DNA of 64,000 nt from an uncultured Eubacteriales bacterium (GCA_910583765.1 CAJTYS010000008.1:1-64000), one strand, 5' to 3'. Numbered from the stretch's first letter, positions 17,168 to 26,809 are shown. A program made the numbers and translations. Notes: generated from the sequence alone by a model not told the origin.

Positions 17168-18517
17168 ATGGGAAGACTTTTTGGAACAGACGGCGTGAGA
17201 GGCATCGCCAATTCCGAGTTGACGCCGGAACTGGCTTTCAAGCTGGGAAAAGCAGGCGCTCACGTACTCAGTAAAAAGAAAGGCAAGCCCGTTGTTCTAA
17301 TCGGGAAAGATACAAGGATTTCCGGTGACATGCTGGAAGACGCGCTGAGCGCGGGGATACTGGCCGTAGGCGGAAACGTGATCAAAGTAGGCGTTTTGCC
17401 AACGCCGGCAGTGGCGTATTTAGTGAAATACTACCAGGCAGACGTGGGAGTGGTGATTTCCGCGTCCCATAACCCTTTTGAGTACAATGGAATCAAATTT
17501 TTCAATGGAGACGGCTTTAAACTGGATGACGACATTGAAGATGAGATCGAAGACATCATTTTGAGAAACATCGATGTGAACAGCCACATCACAGGAGAGT
17601 TGTTGGGAAAATGCCTGGAAGCGGATGAAGACGCACCGGAAATTTACGCCAGATATCTGCAGGGGACCATAGATCGCAGGCTGGATGGTCTGAAAATCGT
17701 TTTGGACTGTGCCAACGGCGCTTCTTACCAAGTAGCGGAAATGGTTTACAAAGCGCTGGGCGCGAAGGTCTCTGTGATTGGAAACAAACCAAATGGCATG
17801 AACATCAATGATGGCTGCGGTTCCACGCATCCGGAAAAATTACAGAAAGAAGTCGTGGAGCAGGGCGCTTTCATGGGTCTTGCCTATGACGGCGACGCGG
17901 ACCGGCTGATCGCCATAGATGAAAAAGGTCGGGTGATCGATGGTGACAAACTGATCTGCATTTGCGCCAAAATGCTGAAAAACGCAGGTGAACTGAAAGA
18001 CGGCAGAGTAACGGCCACGGTCATGAGCAACATTGGTTTCCACAAATATATCGAAGCCATGGGCTGCACCGTGGATGTGACGGGAGTAGGCGACAGATAT
18101 GTCTTGGAAAGCATGATACAGACAGGCTGCGTGATCGGCGGCGAACAGTCAGGGCATATCATTTTCCTGAACCATTCCACCACAGGAGATGGCATCTTAT
18201 CCTCCCTGCAGCTGGTGAAAGCTGTTTTGGAATCAGGGAAAAAGCCATCGGAGCTCGCGGATGAGATCGAGATCTATCCGCAGGTACTGAAAAACGCGAA
18301 AGTCAAAAATGAAAATAAATCAAAATACGCCAGTGACCCGGACATCCAGGAGGCCATTCAGAAAGTGGAGGCAGAGATGGAAGGAAGCGGCAGAGTCTTG
18401 ATCCGTCCATCTGGCACAGAGCCTCTTGTAAGAGTCATGCTGGAAGGACAGGACGTGGAACGGATCACAGAGCTGGCCCAAGAACTGGCGAAGCTGCTTA
18501 CTAGGAAATTTGGTTAG
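17168..18517 (+). CDS. glmM: Phosphoglucosamine mutase GlmM
   Basis: GlmM converts glucosamine-6-phosphate to glucosamine-1-phosphate for UDP-GlcNAc and peptidoglycan. The 449-residue protein starts with MGRLFGTDGVRGIAN and carries the phosphoserine loop VISASHNPFEYNG (serine 100), the metal loop YDGDADRLIA, the sugar-binding GGEQSGHI and the phosphate-binding RPSGTEPLVRVM. All key residues are present. The start has AAAGGAG upstream. GlmM binds CdaA in other Firmicutes and tunes c-di-AMP synthesis, which explains the shared operon. Confidence 0.97.
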   Translation: MGRLFGTDGVRGIANSELTPELAFKLGKAGAHVLSKKKGKPVVLIGKDTRISGDMLEDALSAGILAVGGNVIKVGVLPTPAVAYLVKYYQADVGVVISASHNPFEYNGIKFFNGDGFKLDDDIEDEIEDIILRNIDVNSHITGELLGKCLEADEDAPEIYARYLQGTIDRRLDGLKIVLDCANGASYQVAEMVYKALGAKVSVIGNKPNGMNINDGCGSTHPEKLQKEVVEQGAFMGLAYDGDADRLIAIDEKGRVIDGDKLICICAKMLKNAGELKDGRVTATVMSNIGFHKYIEAMGCTVDVTGVGDRYVLESMIQTGCVIGGEQSGHIIFLNHSTTGDGILSSLQLVKAVLESGKKPSELADEIEIYPQVLKNAKVKNENKSKYASDPDIQEAIQKVEAEMEGSGRVLIRPSGTEPLVRVMLEGQDVERITELAQELAKLLTRKFG

Positions 18518-18530
18518 GAGGTAAAACCAT

Positions 18531-20363
18531 ATGTGCGGTATTGTTGGATATATTGGTACGAACAATGATGCGAAAGAGGTGATCATCCAGGGGCTGAAAC
18601 GCCTGGAATATCGAGGTTACGACTCTGCGGGCATCGCACTTTACAGGGATAAAAAGATCGAGACCAGAAAGCATGTGGGAGAGATCAGCAATCTGGAAAA
18701 GATCATCGGTGACCCAGACTTTGAAAGCACCGTGGGCATCGGTCACACCAGATGGGCCACTCACGGCGCGCCGTCTGATCTAAACGCGCATCCCCACAGC
18801 AATGGAGATGACACAGTCACAGTAGTGCATAATGGCATCATCGAAAATTTCGTGGAATTGCGGGAATGGCTCAAGGAAGATTATGGCGTGAAATTCAAGT
18901 CTGACACAGACACAGAGGTCATCGCCCACCTGATCGGCATTTACTATGATGGAGATCTGCACCAGGCTGTGAATCGGGCAGTGGAACAGATGCGGGGCGC
19001 ATATGCCATTGCGGTCATCGCTGCCAAAGAGCCAGACAAGATCGTGGCTGTGAGAAAAGACGCGCCAATGGTAGCGGGCATTGGGGAAGGCTGTAATTTC
19101 ATTGCCTCTGACATCCCCGCGCTGCTCAAATACGTGCGCAAGATTTACCTGATTGAAAATAACGAAACCGTTGTCCTGACAAAGGACGACATCAAGATAT
19201 ACGATGAAAACCAGAAGATCGTAAAGCGGGAAGTGTTCCATGTGACTTGGGACGCGGACGCGGCGGAAAAAGGCGGCTACGAGCATTTCATGATGAAGGA
19301 GATCCACGAGCAGCCAAAAGGCTTGTTTGAGACCCTCACCAGGCGGCTCAATGCTGACAACACCGTGAGGCTGGATGGAATTTCCATGACAAAAGCGGAC
19401 ATCGAAAGCTTTACCAAGATCTACATCGTGGCCTGTGGCACTGCTTACCACGCAGGATTGGTGGGAAAAGCGGTGATCGAGAAAATGGCGAAAATTCCGG
19501 TGGAAGTGGACATCGCGTCGGAATTCCGCTATAGGGATCCATTTGTGGATGACAAGACATTGTTCATTGCCATCAGCCAGTCAGGAGAGACCCTGGACAC
19601 TCTGGCCGCTCTTAGAGAAGCCAAGCGCAAAGGCGCGAGGATCCTTTCTGTGGTCAATGTGGTAGGCAGCTCCGTTGCCAGAGAATCGGACGATGTGTTC
19701 TATACTTGGGCAGGACCGGAGATCGCCGTGGCTTCCACAAAAGCCTATACCACCCAGCTGATGTGCATGTACCTGATCGGCCTGTACATGGGACACACCA
19801 AAGGCGTGATCGACCAGGAATATTACGACAGATTCATCGAAGAGTTAAAGCAGATTCCTGACAAGCTGGAAGATTTGCTGAAATCAGAAGCAAAGATCGA
19901 AGAAATCGCCAGAAAGTATTGCCGGCGGGAGCAGGTGTTCTTTATTGGCAGAGGCGTGGATTCCGGCGTTTCTTACGAAGGCTCTTTGAAGCTGAAGGAG
20001 ATTTCCTATATCAATTCCTTTGCCATCGCAGCAGGAGAATTAAAGCACGGAACCATCGCCCTCATCGAAGAAGGAACCTTGGTGTTCGCCCTGGCCACAC
20101 AGGATTTCCTCTTTGAAAAGATGCTGTCCAACATCCAGGAGATCAAGGCCAGAGGCGCCAACGTGGTAGGCGTGGCCAAAGAGGGAAACCAGGAGATCGA
20201 AAACCAGTCCAGCGAAGTGATTTACATTCCATCCTGCATGGATGAAGTGACGCCGCTGCTGGCCGTGGTGCCGCTGCAGCTCTTTGCTTATTACGTAGCG
20301 AAGTTCAGAGCCTGCAACATCGACAAACCGAAAAATCTCGCAAAATCAGTAACAGTGGAGTAA
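18531..20363 (+). CDS. glmS: Glutamine-fructose-6-phosphate aminotransferase GlmS
   Basis: GlmS makes glucosamine-6-phosphate from fructose-6-phosphate and glutamine, the step before GlmM. The 610-residue protein begins MCGIVGYIG, which exposes the catalytic Cys after Met removal. It has the class II glutaminase domain (1-240, with RWATHGAPS) and two SIS domains with SQSGETLDTLAALREAK and the C-terminal KSVTVE ending. A TAGGAGG site precedes it, only 13 bases after glmM. This spacing leaves no room for a glmS ribozyme, which many Firmicutes carry upstream of glmS, so feedback control here must differ. Confidence 0.97.
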   Translation: MCGIVGYIGTNNDAKEVIIQGLKRLEYRGYDSAGIALYRDKKIETRKHVGEISNLEKIIGDPDFESTVGIGHTRWATHGAPSDLNAHPHSNGDDTVTVVHNGIIENFVELREWLKEDYGVKFKSDTDTEVIAHLIGIYYDGDLHQAVNRAVEQMRGAYAIAVIAAKEPDKIVAVRKDAPMVAGIGEGCNFIASDIPALLKYVRKIYLIENNETVVLTKDDIKIYDENQKIVKREVFHVTWDADAAEKGGYEHFMMKEIHEQPKGLFETLTRRLNADNTVRLDGISMTKADIESFTKIYIVACGTAYHAGLVGKAVIEKMAKIPVEVDIASEFRYRDPFVDDKTLFIAISQSGETLDTLAALREAKRKGARILSVVNVVGSSVARESDDVFYTWAGPEIAVASTKAYTTQLMCMYLIGLYMGHTKGVIDQEYYDRFIEELKQIPDKLEDLLKSEAKIEEIARKYCRREQVFFIGRGVDSGVSYEGSLKLKEISYINSFAIAAGELKHGTIALIEEGTLVFALATQDFLFEKMLSNIQEIKARGANVVGVAKEGNQEIENQSSEVIYIPSCMDEVTPLLAVVPLQLFAYYVAKFRACNIDKPKNLAKSVTVE

Positions 20364-20367
20364 AAAT

Positions 20368-21618
20368 ATGAAGAATTACGAAGTAAAAGATATCAAATTG
20401 GCGCCTTCCGGTCATCAGAAGATCGAGTGGGTCAAAAATAACATGCCTCTGCTCAGAGGCTTGGAAGAAGAGTTTCAGAAGACAAAGCCTTTTGAAGGCG
20501 TGAAAATCAGTCTTTCCGTTCACATGGAAGCAAAGACTGCGTATCTCTGTTTGGTGCTCGCGGCAGGCGGGGCGCAAATGTCCGTGACCGGCAGCAACAC
20601 GCTTTCTACTCAGGATGACGTGGCCGCTGCTCTGGCAGACGCAGGGTTGAAAGTGTTCGCTGTTCATGGAGCGTCAGACGAAGAGTACATGCGCCATATT
20701 GAAATGTGTCTGGAGCACAAGCCAAACATCATCATTGATGACGGCGGCGATCTGGTAGGGCTGCTGCACAACCAGAGACCGGACCTGGCAGAAGAGGTCT
20801 GGGGCGGCTGCGAAGAGACCACCACAGGAGTCATCCGCCTGCAGGCCATGGAAAAAGAGGGAATCCTTAAGTTCCCGATGGTGGCAGTGAACGATGCCCA
20901 GTGCAAGCACTTGTTCGACAATCGCTATGGAACCGGTCAGTCCGTGTGGGACAGCATCATGCACAATACCAACCTGATCATTGCCAGCAAAACAGTGGTA
21001 GTCGTTGGCTACGGCTGGTGCAGCAGGGGCATTGCCATGCGCGCGTCTTCTTTAGGCGCGAAAGTCATTGTCACAGAGATTGATCCAGTAAAAGCCATGG
21101 AAGCCCGCATGGATGGCTTTGATGTGATGAAAATGGAGCAGGCGGCTCCTTACGGCGATATCTTCGTCACTGCCACAGGCTGCAAGCACACCATCACCGT
21201 GGATCACATGAAGAACATGAAAGATCGGGCGATCCTGGCCAATGCGGGTCATTTCAACGTGGAGATCGATATGGCCGGACTGGAAGCCGCTGCGGAGGAG
21301 AAAAAAGAAACCAGACAGAACATCATGGGTTACAAGCTGCCGGGAGGCAAGTGGATCAACGTGCTGGCAGAAGGCAAGCTGGTCAATATCGCCGCGGGCA
21401 ACGGACATCCGGCGGAAATCATGGACTTGAGCTTCGCGGTTCAGAGCATGTCAGCCATGTATATCAAAGAGCACTATCAAGAGCTGGGAAATAAGGTCAT
21501 TGACGTTTCCGCGGAAATTGATGACAAGATTGCCAGAAGAAAGCTGGAAGCCTGGGGGATCCAGATCGATACACTGACACCAGATCAGGCGCAGTACCTG
21601 AACAGCTGGCAGGTATGA
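20368..21618 (+). CDS. ahcY: Adenosylhomocysteinase
   Basis: The 416-residue enzyme hydrolyses S-adenosylhomocysteine to adenosine and homocysteine, removing the inhibitory product of methyltransferases. It shows the NAD-binding VVVVGYGWCSRGIAMRA motif near residue 210, the substrate segment GSNTLSTQDDVAAAL, the LANAGHFNVEID stretch and a C-terminal block ending LTPDQAQYLNSWQV. The length and missing insertion are typical of the shorter prokaryotic form. The start lies 4 bases after glmS, so it is part of the same transcript. That arrangement links methyl-cycle recycling with amino-sugar synthesis and is not the usual glmS neighbourhood. Confidence 0.93.
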   Translation: MKNYEVKDIKLAPSGHQKIEWVKNNMPLLRGLEEEFQKTKPFEGVKISLSVHMEAKTAYLCLVLAAGGAQMSVTGSNTLSTQDDVAAALADAGLKVFAVHGASDEEYMRHIEMCLEHKPNIIIDDGGDLVGLLHNQRPDLAEEVWGGCEETTTGVIRLQAMEKEGILKFPMVAVNDAQCKHLFDNRYGTGQSVWDSIMHNTNLIIASKTVVVVGYGWCSRGIAMRASSLGAKVIVTEIDPVKAMEARMDGFDVMKMEQAAPYGDIFVTATGCKHTITVDHMKNMKDRAILANAGHFNVEIDMAGLEAAAEEKKETRQNIMGYKLPGGKWINVLAEGKLVNIAAGNGHPAEIMDLSFAVQSMSAMYIKEHYQELGNKVIDVSAEIDDKIARRKLEAWGIQIDTLTPDQAQYLNSWQV

Positions 21619-21676
21619 CGCCATGCAGAAAATGAGCGCTTTCTGACACACACCGTAAAGATAAGAGGTAATAAAA

Positions 21677-21967
21677 ATGGCAAAAAGACCAAAGATCATG
21701 ATCACAATGGTGGATAAAAAAGAGTCGGGTCCATGTCATTACGGACATAAAATCGGCGACAGCTTTGATTTTACTAAGGATAGAGGGAAAATGTGCCCTA
21801 TGATGGCCCATACAGCTTTTCCGTATATTGATATTTTACGATATGGCGGAACCGTTCCGGGAGAAGCCAGCGAAGACGAGTGCCTTTTCTGCTGTCCGGA
21901 TCCAAGAGTGATCAATGTTTTCAAGATAGAGCGGATACAGGAGCAGGATGCTGCCCAGAGAGGATGA
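21677..21967 (+). CDS. TIGR04076 family protein
   Basis: This 96-residue soluble protein matches the pattern of the TIGR04076 family of unknown function: an N-terminal I.ITMVDKKESGPCHYGHKIGD block, a central KMCPMMAHTAFPYIDILRYGG and a C-terminal CCPDP segment. Several conserved cysteines suggest metal or cluster binding. An AAGAGGTAA site precedes the start. The stop lies 4 bases before the iron-sulfur protein gene, so the two are probably co-translated and may act together in redox chemistry; this is inference. Confidence 0.8.
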   Translation: MAKRPKIMITMVDKKESGPCHYGHKIGDSFDFTKDRGKMCPMMAHTAFPYIDILRYGGTVPGEASEDECLFCCPDPRVINVFKIERIQEQDAAQRG

Positions 21968-21971
21968 TAAT

Positions 21972-22751
21972 ATGCATATTGGAGTAGATATTAAAGCAAA
22001 AATCATGGAAGATGTGAAGGAAGCCATTCGGATTTTCGAGGAAAACCCGGAACGGAAGACCAAGTTCGGGGAGCCGATCATCGGTTATGTGAGCACAACG
22101 GATTCGATCTTTGACATGTACTTTTCCAGAAGGCTCTGCAATCATCCAAAGAACATATACAGGCCGGGAAACACAGTGGTTGTCCACTTCGTGCCTTTTG
22201 CGCCGGAAGTGACGGAAAGCAATCGGGACGGGGACGCGCCGTCCGAAGCGTGGGAGAACGCATTCAATGATTCCATGTGGCTTTCCATGCGTCTCAACGG
22301 CGTGATCCGAGACGCTTTGGACACGGTGGGGAGACTCTCTTCGGGCACCAACACGCCTACGGATTGGAACGAGGAGCTTTGCCGCGAAGACTGGTCCCAC
22401 AAGCTGGTGGCTTATGCCGCGGGAATGGGTGAATTCGGACCGGCCGGTTGTTTGAAAACAAAGCACGGCTTCGCGGGAAGATTCGGTTCCATCATCACAG
22501 ATGGCAAATACGCAGCGGCCATGCCGCCTCTCAGCAACGAAGAACTGGAAGCGGTGTTCCAGGAGATCCAGAGGCAGTACTGCGAGAAAGGAACGGCTGG
22601 CGTGGTTTGCAGTCAGGAAATGATCAACGCCTGTCCCGCGGGCGCTATCGCAGAGGATGGGATCGACCGGAAGATCTGTCAGGCCCACTGCAAAACCATT
22701 GATCCGTATATCCCTTCACCGGAAGTGTGTGGGAAATGCTTTTTCTATTAA
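21972..22751 (+). CDS. Epoxyqueuosine-reductase-like (QueG-like) iron-sulfur protein
   Basis: The product of about 259 residues resembles the group of QueG-related proteins of anaerobes rather than true QueG. Family-like elements are the FGEPIIGYVSTTD segment, GEFGPAGCLKTKHGFAGRFG near the middle, and a C-terminal cysteine region with VVCSQEMINACPAGAI and CQAHCKTI plus a closing CGKCFFY. These cysteines could bind one or two iron-sulfur clusters. A canonical double CxxCxxCxxxCP ferredoxin is not complete, so epoxyqueuosine reduction should not be assumed. I start at 21972 because AGAGGATGATA lies upstream. It follows the TIGR04076 gene by 4 bases. Confidence 0.65.
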   Translation: MHIGVDIKAKIMEDVKEAIRIFEENPERKTKFGEPIIGYVSTTDSIFDMYFSRRLCNHPKNIYRPGNTVVVHFVPFAPEVTESNRDGDAPSEAWENAFNDSMWLSMRLNGVIRDALDTVGRLSSGTNTPTDWNEELCREDWSHKLVAYAAGMGEFGPAGCLKTKHGFAGRFGSIITDGKYAAAMPPLSNEELEAVFQEIQRQYCEKGTAGVVCSQEMINACPAGAIAEDGIDRKICQAHCKTIDPYIPSPEVCGKCFFY

Positions 22752-22801
22752 GCAAAGATCGGTAATCCGTAACAAGCAGTGAATCACAGGAGGAGAATGT
22801 A

Positions 22802-24080
22802 ATGAAAGAGAGCAGCAAGCAAAAGCGCATATGGAAAGTGTTTTTCATGTTCGCGTCGATTTTTTTGAGCAGCATGGTATTGGGGGGTAACGCAGGTTTA
22901 TGCGGCTGATCCCATCCTTACATATAAGGATGAAGCGGTCTATAATATAAACGGCCAGTTAAAGGATAAACAGGGCAATTATTTGCTGCCGCAGGGCGGC
23001 CATATACAGCTGAGAGCGACACAGACCGTCTATAATTTGATTACAGGTGTTGACTGGCAAACAGATAGTGTGAATGGGTGGAATTATATTTCCATAGCTG
23101 GTGGAAAACCAAAAGTCGAAGATGTGATACAAGGCGTCACAGTCCGGGGAATCAGACCGGGGCTGGTGACTTTGAACGGAAGGATCCTTTCTACAGCAGG
23201 GTACGGATCCGCGAGCCTCGGTGTGCAGTGGTGCGATAATAAGTTTCCCATTCGCGTCGTAGGCCCTCTTACAGCGATCACGCTGTCAAAAAGCAGTGCG
23301 TCTCTTTCACCAGGAGACACGACAGAGGTAGAAGTGGTGACGATGACACCAGATAGTTTGTATTCTCTGCTCTTTAGCACCCCGATCACCTATAGTTCGT
23401 CAAATCCATCTGTTGCCACCGTAGACTCTTCGGAAGGAAAAATCACAGCAATTAGCGGCGGAACGGCAACCATCACAGCAGCAACAAGAAACGATGTGAA
23501 AGCAACATGCAAGGTTACGGTAAAAGGAAAGTCATCAGGCAAGGACACTGCCAATGGAAAGCCATCGGGCACAGTGTCGTCTAAAGGACTGTCTTTGAGC
23601 AAAAGCAGCACAACCATATCCTTAGGCAAAAAGGGAAAATTGACAGCAAAGTTAAATGGAAAAACAATCACGCCTGTTTATAAAAGCAGCAATAAAAACA
23701 TATCCATTAGCAAAAAAGGGGTCATTACAGCGAAAAAAATCGGGACAGCAACAGTGAAAGCGACCTATAAAAAGAAAACCGCCACATGTAAAGTGACTGT
23801 TGTTCCCGCAGCGCTTTCCCTAAAAGCTTCTGGCGGCGCAAGCAAAGTCACGTTGAAATGGAAAAAGGCGTCAAACGTGTCGGGGTACAAGATTTATCGT
23901 TCAACGACTGCTAACGGAAAATACGAAGAGGTGAAAACATTAAAAGCCTCTAAAAAAAGCGCCACCATCAAAAAACACGAGAAAGGCACTTATTATTACA
24001 AAATAAGAAGCTATAAAACAGTCAAGGGAAAAACGTATCTGGGAGCGTTGAGTAAAGCAAAAAAGGTGACAGTTAAATAA
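22802..24080 (+). CDS. Secreted Ig-like (BIG2)/FnIII surface protein, frameshifted at a G6 run
   Basis: A strong AGGAGGAGA site and ATG at 22802 begin a signal peptide, but the frame stops at 22910 just after the G run at 22882-22887. Removing one G restores a perfect signal peptide ending in TQVYAADP (an AxA-type cleavage site) fused to the long frame that runs to 24080. The mature part has an N-terminal unknown region, two Ig-like BIG2 domains (typical ITLSKSSASLSPGDT and SNPSVATVDSSEGKITAIS blocks), Ser/Lys-rich linkers and a C-terminal fibronectin III-like domain (ASKVTLKWKKASNVSGYKIY). It is likely a secreted adhesin-like or wall-associated protein. The break may be phase variation, a true mutation or a sequence error. 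Confidence 0.75.
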
Positions 24081-24199
24081 TGCGATGTAAAATACACCCA
24101 TCAGCGTCTTTCCATTGAATTTAATTTTATCATAAAGCACGGTCCGTGCGAGGTTTCATCCTTTGGAGTGAAAACCGAACCTGGATTCATATAAGCATG

Positions 24200-24240
24200 C
24201 ACACCCATGTCTTTGTCAATAGGAACGTGGGTGTGTTTGC
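24200..24240 (+). terminator. Rho-independent terminator
   Basis: CACACCCATG (24200-24209) pairs with CGTGGGTGTG (24226-24235) across a 16-base loop, followed by TTTGCTTT. The interval 24081-24199 before it also holds a small GCACGG/CCGTGC hairpin. Confidence 0.6.
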
Positions 24241-24336
24241 TTTAGGAGAAAGGTAAATTAAATGGGGCCTAAGGCAGCCCCCCTTTTGCGTACATGTGGA
24301 AGCGCAAAAACTATGGAAAAAAATACTAGGAAAAAG

Positions 24337-24365
24337 TTGACATACATCATAAAATATGGTATATT
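24337..24365 (+). promoter_or_regulatory. Promoter of the DUF5688 gene
   Basis: TTGACA (24337-24342) and TATATT (24360-24365) are 17 bases apart, about 40 bases before the start codon. Confidence 0.75.
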
Positions 24366-24407
24366 TAGCGTGTAAGATATTTCCACAGAACAATAAAGGG
24401 GTAAAAA

Positions 24408-25286
24408 ATGATGGATTATGGAGTTTTTAAACAGGTTATTTTTGAAAGGATCAAGGAATTTCTGCCGCCAGTATTCCATACATATGATGTGAATATCACG
24501 ACTGTGCGGAAGATCAATCAAAAGAAAGAGGCATTGCTGCTGATGCCGCCGAAAAATGAGCAGATCGCAGCCATGCCAAACATTTACCTGGATGAGATGT
24601 ATGAGGAGTTTCGATCCAAGCAGGACATCGAAGAGGTGCTGCGCCTGATCGCCGCGATGATCATTCATCACACGGGCAGCTTCAATGCGCAGCAGGTGGA
24701 CCTGGATTTCAAGAACAAAAAGGATTCCATTGTGATGAATTTGATCAATCGGGAACGGAACCTGGAGCTGCTGGAGACCGTGCCTCACCAGGATGTGATG
24801 GATCTTTCTGTGATCTACAGGATCATCATGGAGCAGGATGACAGCGGCTTGGCCACGATCTTGGTGGACAACCGCATCATGGAGGAATTGGAGCTGAGCG
24901 AGAAAGAGCTGGAGGAACTAGCCTACGCCAATACAGGAAGGATGTTCCCAATTGAAATTTTCAAATTATCCGATCTGCTGTATGTGATGACCAATGAACT
25001 GAAGGTCCATGGAGCCACTACCATGATGTATTCACAGGCAGTAGAGATCCTGGCAGAGAAAATAGGAGGCAGTTTTTTCGTGATCCCCAGTTCGATTCAC
25101 GAGATCATGGCTGTACCGGAATGGCAGTGCGACGCGGGCACGCTGGTCAGCATGCTGGAAGATGGGAACAAGTTCTGCTGCTTGGAGGAGGAAATATTAT
25201 CCAACACCATCTACCATTATGACAAGGATAAGAAGCTTTTTACCATGGCAGCGTCTTATGAAGAAATGCGGGTGTCGTGCGCCTGA
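24408..25286 (+). CDS. DUF5688 family protein
   Basis: The 292-residue soluble protein belongs to the clostridial DUF5688 group of unknown function. Family-like blocks are INQKKEALLLMPPKNEQIA, PNIYLDEMYEEFRS with a following helical region, KDSIVMNLINRERNLELL, and DLSVIYRIIMEQD in the middle, then GSFFVIPSSIHEIMAVPE towards the end. There is no signal peptide. Genomes of gut Lachnospiraceae and relatives often carry many copies. It has its own good promoter and an AAGGGG ribosome site and is followed by strong hairpins, so it forms a single-gene unit. Confidence 0.75.
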   Translation: MMDYGVFKQVIFERIKEFLPPVFHTYDVNITTVRKINQKKEALLLMPPKNEQIAAMPNIYLDEMYEEFRSKQDIEEVLRLIAAMIIHHTGSFNAQQVDLDFKNKKDSIVMNLINRERNLELLETVPHQDVMDLSVIYRIIMEQDDSGLATILVDNRIMEELELSEKELEELAYANTGRMFPIEIFKLSDLLYVMTNELKVHGATTMMYSQAVEILAEKIGGSFFVIPSSIHEIMAVPEWQCDAGTLVSMLEDGNKFCCLEEEILSNTIYHYDKDKKLFTMAASYEEMRVSCA

Positions 25287-25339
25287 GGAGAAAGTGACCG
25301 GCAGTGCAGGAGGGGAGACCGCAGCCGGTCAGGTTTTAT

Positions 25340-25375
25340 CAGACCTATTTGCCTTGTCATAGGCGAGTAGGTCTG
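25340..25375. terminator. Double hairpin after the DUF5688 gene
   Basis: CAGACCTA pairs with TAGGTCTG, enclosing an inner GCCT/AGGC stem. Just before it GACCGGC and GCCGGTC form another stem (about 25298-25330). The following sequence is only moderately T-rich, so termination is likely but not certain. Confidence 0.4.
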
Positions 25376-25439
25376 GTCTTCTACAGCGAGGGGAGCCTGC
25401 GCTGGCTTGCGCTTGCAAGGGCAGGAGTTTTATGGTAGT

Positions 25440-26273
25440 ATGGAGGCGCAGGAAGGAATGAAAGAGCAGATAGCGATATTGGAAATAGACCAGAAGCATC
25501 AGGAAGATCTGCAGCGCTTGCGTGATCTGCGTCCGATCGATGATGATTTCATGCGTTGTCTTTTTAAAGACAATATTCCACTGGTTGAATTTGTGTTGCG
25601 AGTTATTACCGATAGGCAGGATTTGATCATTACCGATTGCGAAACACAAAAAGACATGAAAAGACTGGCGGGAGCGAGGTCCCTTCGCTTGGACGCATAT
25701 GGAACGGATTCAACAGGGAAGAGGTATGATTTAGAAGTTCAAAGACAGGAAAAGGGTGCGGATCCACATAGGGCAAGATACCATTCCAGTGTGATGGATA
25801 TTGAAAATCTTCATTCAGGGCAAGAGTTTAAAGAATTACCGGATATTTATACGATTTTCATCATCGAAAAAGACTTTTATGAAAAGGGCGAGCCGGTCTA
25901 TCCGATTGAGAGAATCAACTGCGCAACGGGTAAATGTTTTGGAGATGGGGAGCATATTCTTTATGTGAATGGTGAATATCGAGGAGATTCCGATATTGGA
26001 AAACTTATGCATGATTTTAACTGCACCAGGGCGGATGACATGAATTTTCAACTAATGGCAGACCGCACAAGGTATTTGAAAGAAAACCCGAAAGGAGTGG
26101 AGGAGATGTGTCGGATCATGGAAGACATGAGAAATCAAACATTGAGGGAAGGAATGATAAATGTTGCGAAAAAGATGCTAGAAGATGGAACGATAACACT
26201 TGAAAAGATCGCGGAATTTGTTGGTCTTTCTGTTGATGAAGTGAAGGAATTGAAAGCGGATCGACCAGTGTGA
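25440..26273 (+). CDS. Rpn-family PD-(D/E)XK nuclease (transposase-type)
   Basis: The protein of about 277 residues belongs to the Rpn / PD-(D/E)XK nuclease family of transposase-annotated proteins, linked in E. coli to recombination-promoting DNA cleavage. It has the family start LRPIDDDFMRCLFKDNIPL, the nuclease core RLDAYGTDSTGKRYDLEVQ (the D...ExQ form of the site), RARYHSSVMD, and the C-terminal helix near TITLEKIAEFVGLSVDEVKE. It appears complete. The start is uncertain between 25440 and 25458. The remnant at 1219-1380 is a second family member, so copies have moved or multiplied in this genome. A strong terminator follows. Confidence 0.82.
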   Translation: MEAQEGMKEQIAILEIDQKHQEDLQRLRDLRPIDDDFMRCLFKDNIPLVEFVLRVITDRQDLIITDCETQKDMKRLAGARSLRLDAYGTDSTGKRYDLEVQRQEKGADPHRARYHSSVMDIENLHSGQEFKELPDIYTIFIIEKDFYEKGEPVYPIERINCATGKCFGDGEHILYVNGEYRGDSDIGKLMHDFNCTRADDMNFQLMADRTRYLKENPKGVEEMCRIMEDMRNQTLREGMINVAKKMLEDGTITLEKIAEFVGLSVDEVKELKADRPV

Positions 26274-26428
26274 ACTAAGCGATGGGTTGGAAAACATATT
26301 TCTGAGATACATCCCACATCCAAGATTACCAAACTGCTGAAGGAATCTTTTGAAGAAAAAATGTACCAAGTTAAAAGTTTTCACACTAAGTAGAAAGCAT
26401 TGAAAATAAGCATAGTATCAATAATTTC

Positions 26429-26474
26429 AAAGAATTACATGTAAAAGAAGTTTACACATGTAATTCTTTTTGCC
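26429..26474 (+). terminator. Strong Rho-independent terminator
   Basis: AAAGAATTACATGT (26429-26442) pairs with ACATGTAATTCTTT and is followed by T residues. It lies 155 bases behind the Rpn-type gene; the bases between show no gene. Confidence 0.85.
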
Positions 26475-26542
26475 TTCAAATCTGTTGAAATTGCGTGTTT
26501 TCTTCTGACATGGATTTTGCTATTTAATATTCATGTCGCAAC

Positions 26543-26809
26543 ATGAGAGAAAATTACCTTGACTTCGGCCTCCCAGCGTTTTCCGAAGAAGAGCACGCAA
26601 AAGCCAGAGAAATCCAGAAAAACATGGGCGGGGAAGAAGTGGGGCTTCATACAGGAATTTTGCCGTTCGAAGGCGGCAGGACGGGACTTTGCGATACTTC
26701 TGAATTCAGCTGGAATGCGCCGTATGCGACAGCTGGGCGCAGAAAACGACACATCCCATCAACTGGAACAGAAATAACGCCTTGTTGGATTTTATCTGAT
26801 ATGAAATAA
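26543..26809 (+). pseudogene. Decayed C-terminal part of an M20/AbgB-like amidohydrolase
   Basis: The frame of 88 residues begins DFGLPAFSEEEHAKAREIQK and has a later segment DTSEFSWNAPYATAG. These two blocks resemble the C-terminal part of p-aminobenzoyl-glutamate hydrolase subunit B-like M20 peptidases, where a similar 'acidic helix then S/D-rich FSW.P' pattern precedes the last metal-ligand region. The start lacks a ribosome site, the catalytic N-terminal half is missing and the frame degenerates after residue 70. I call it a remnant; the family assignment is moderate. Confidence 0.4.
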
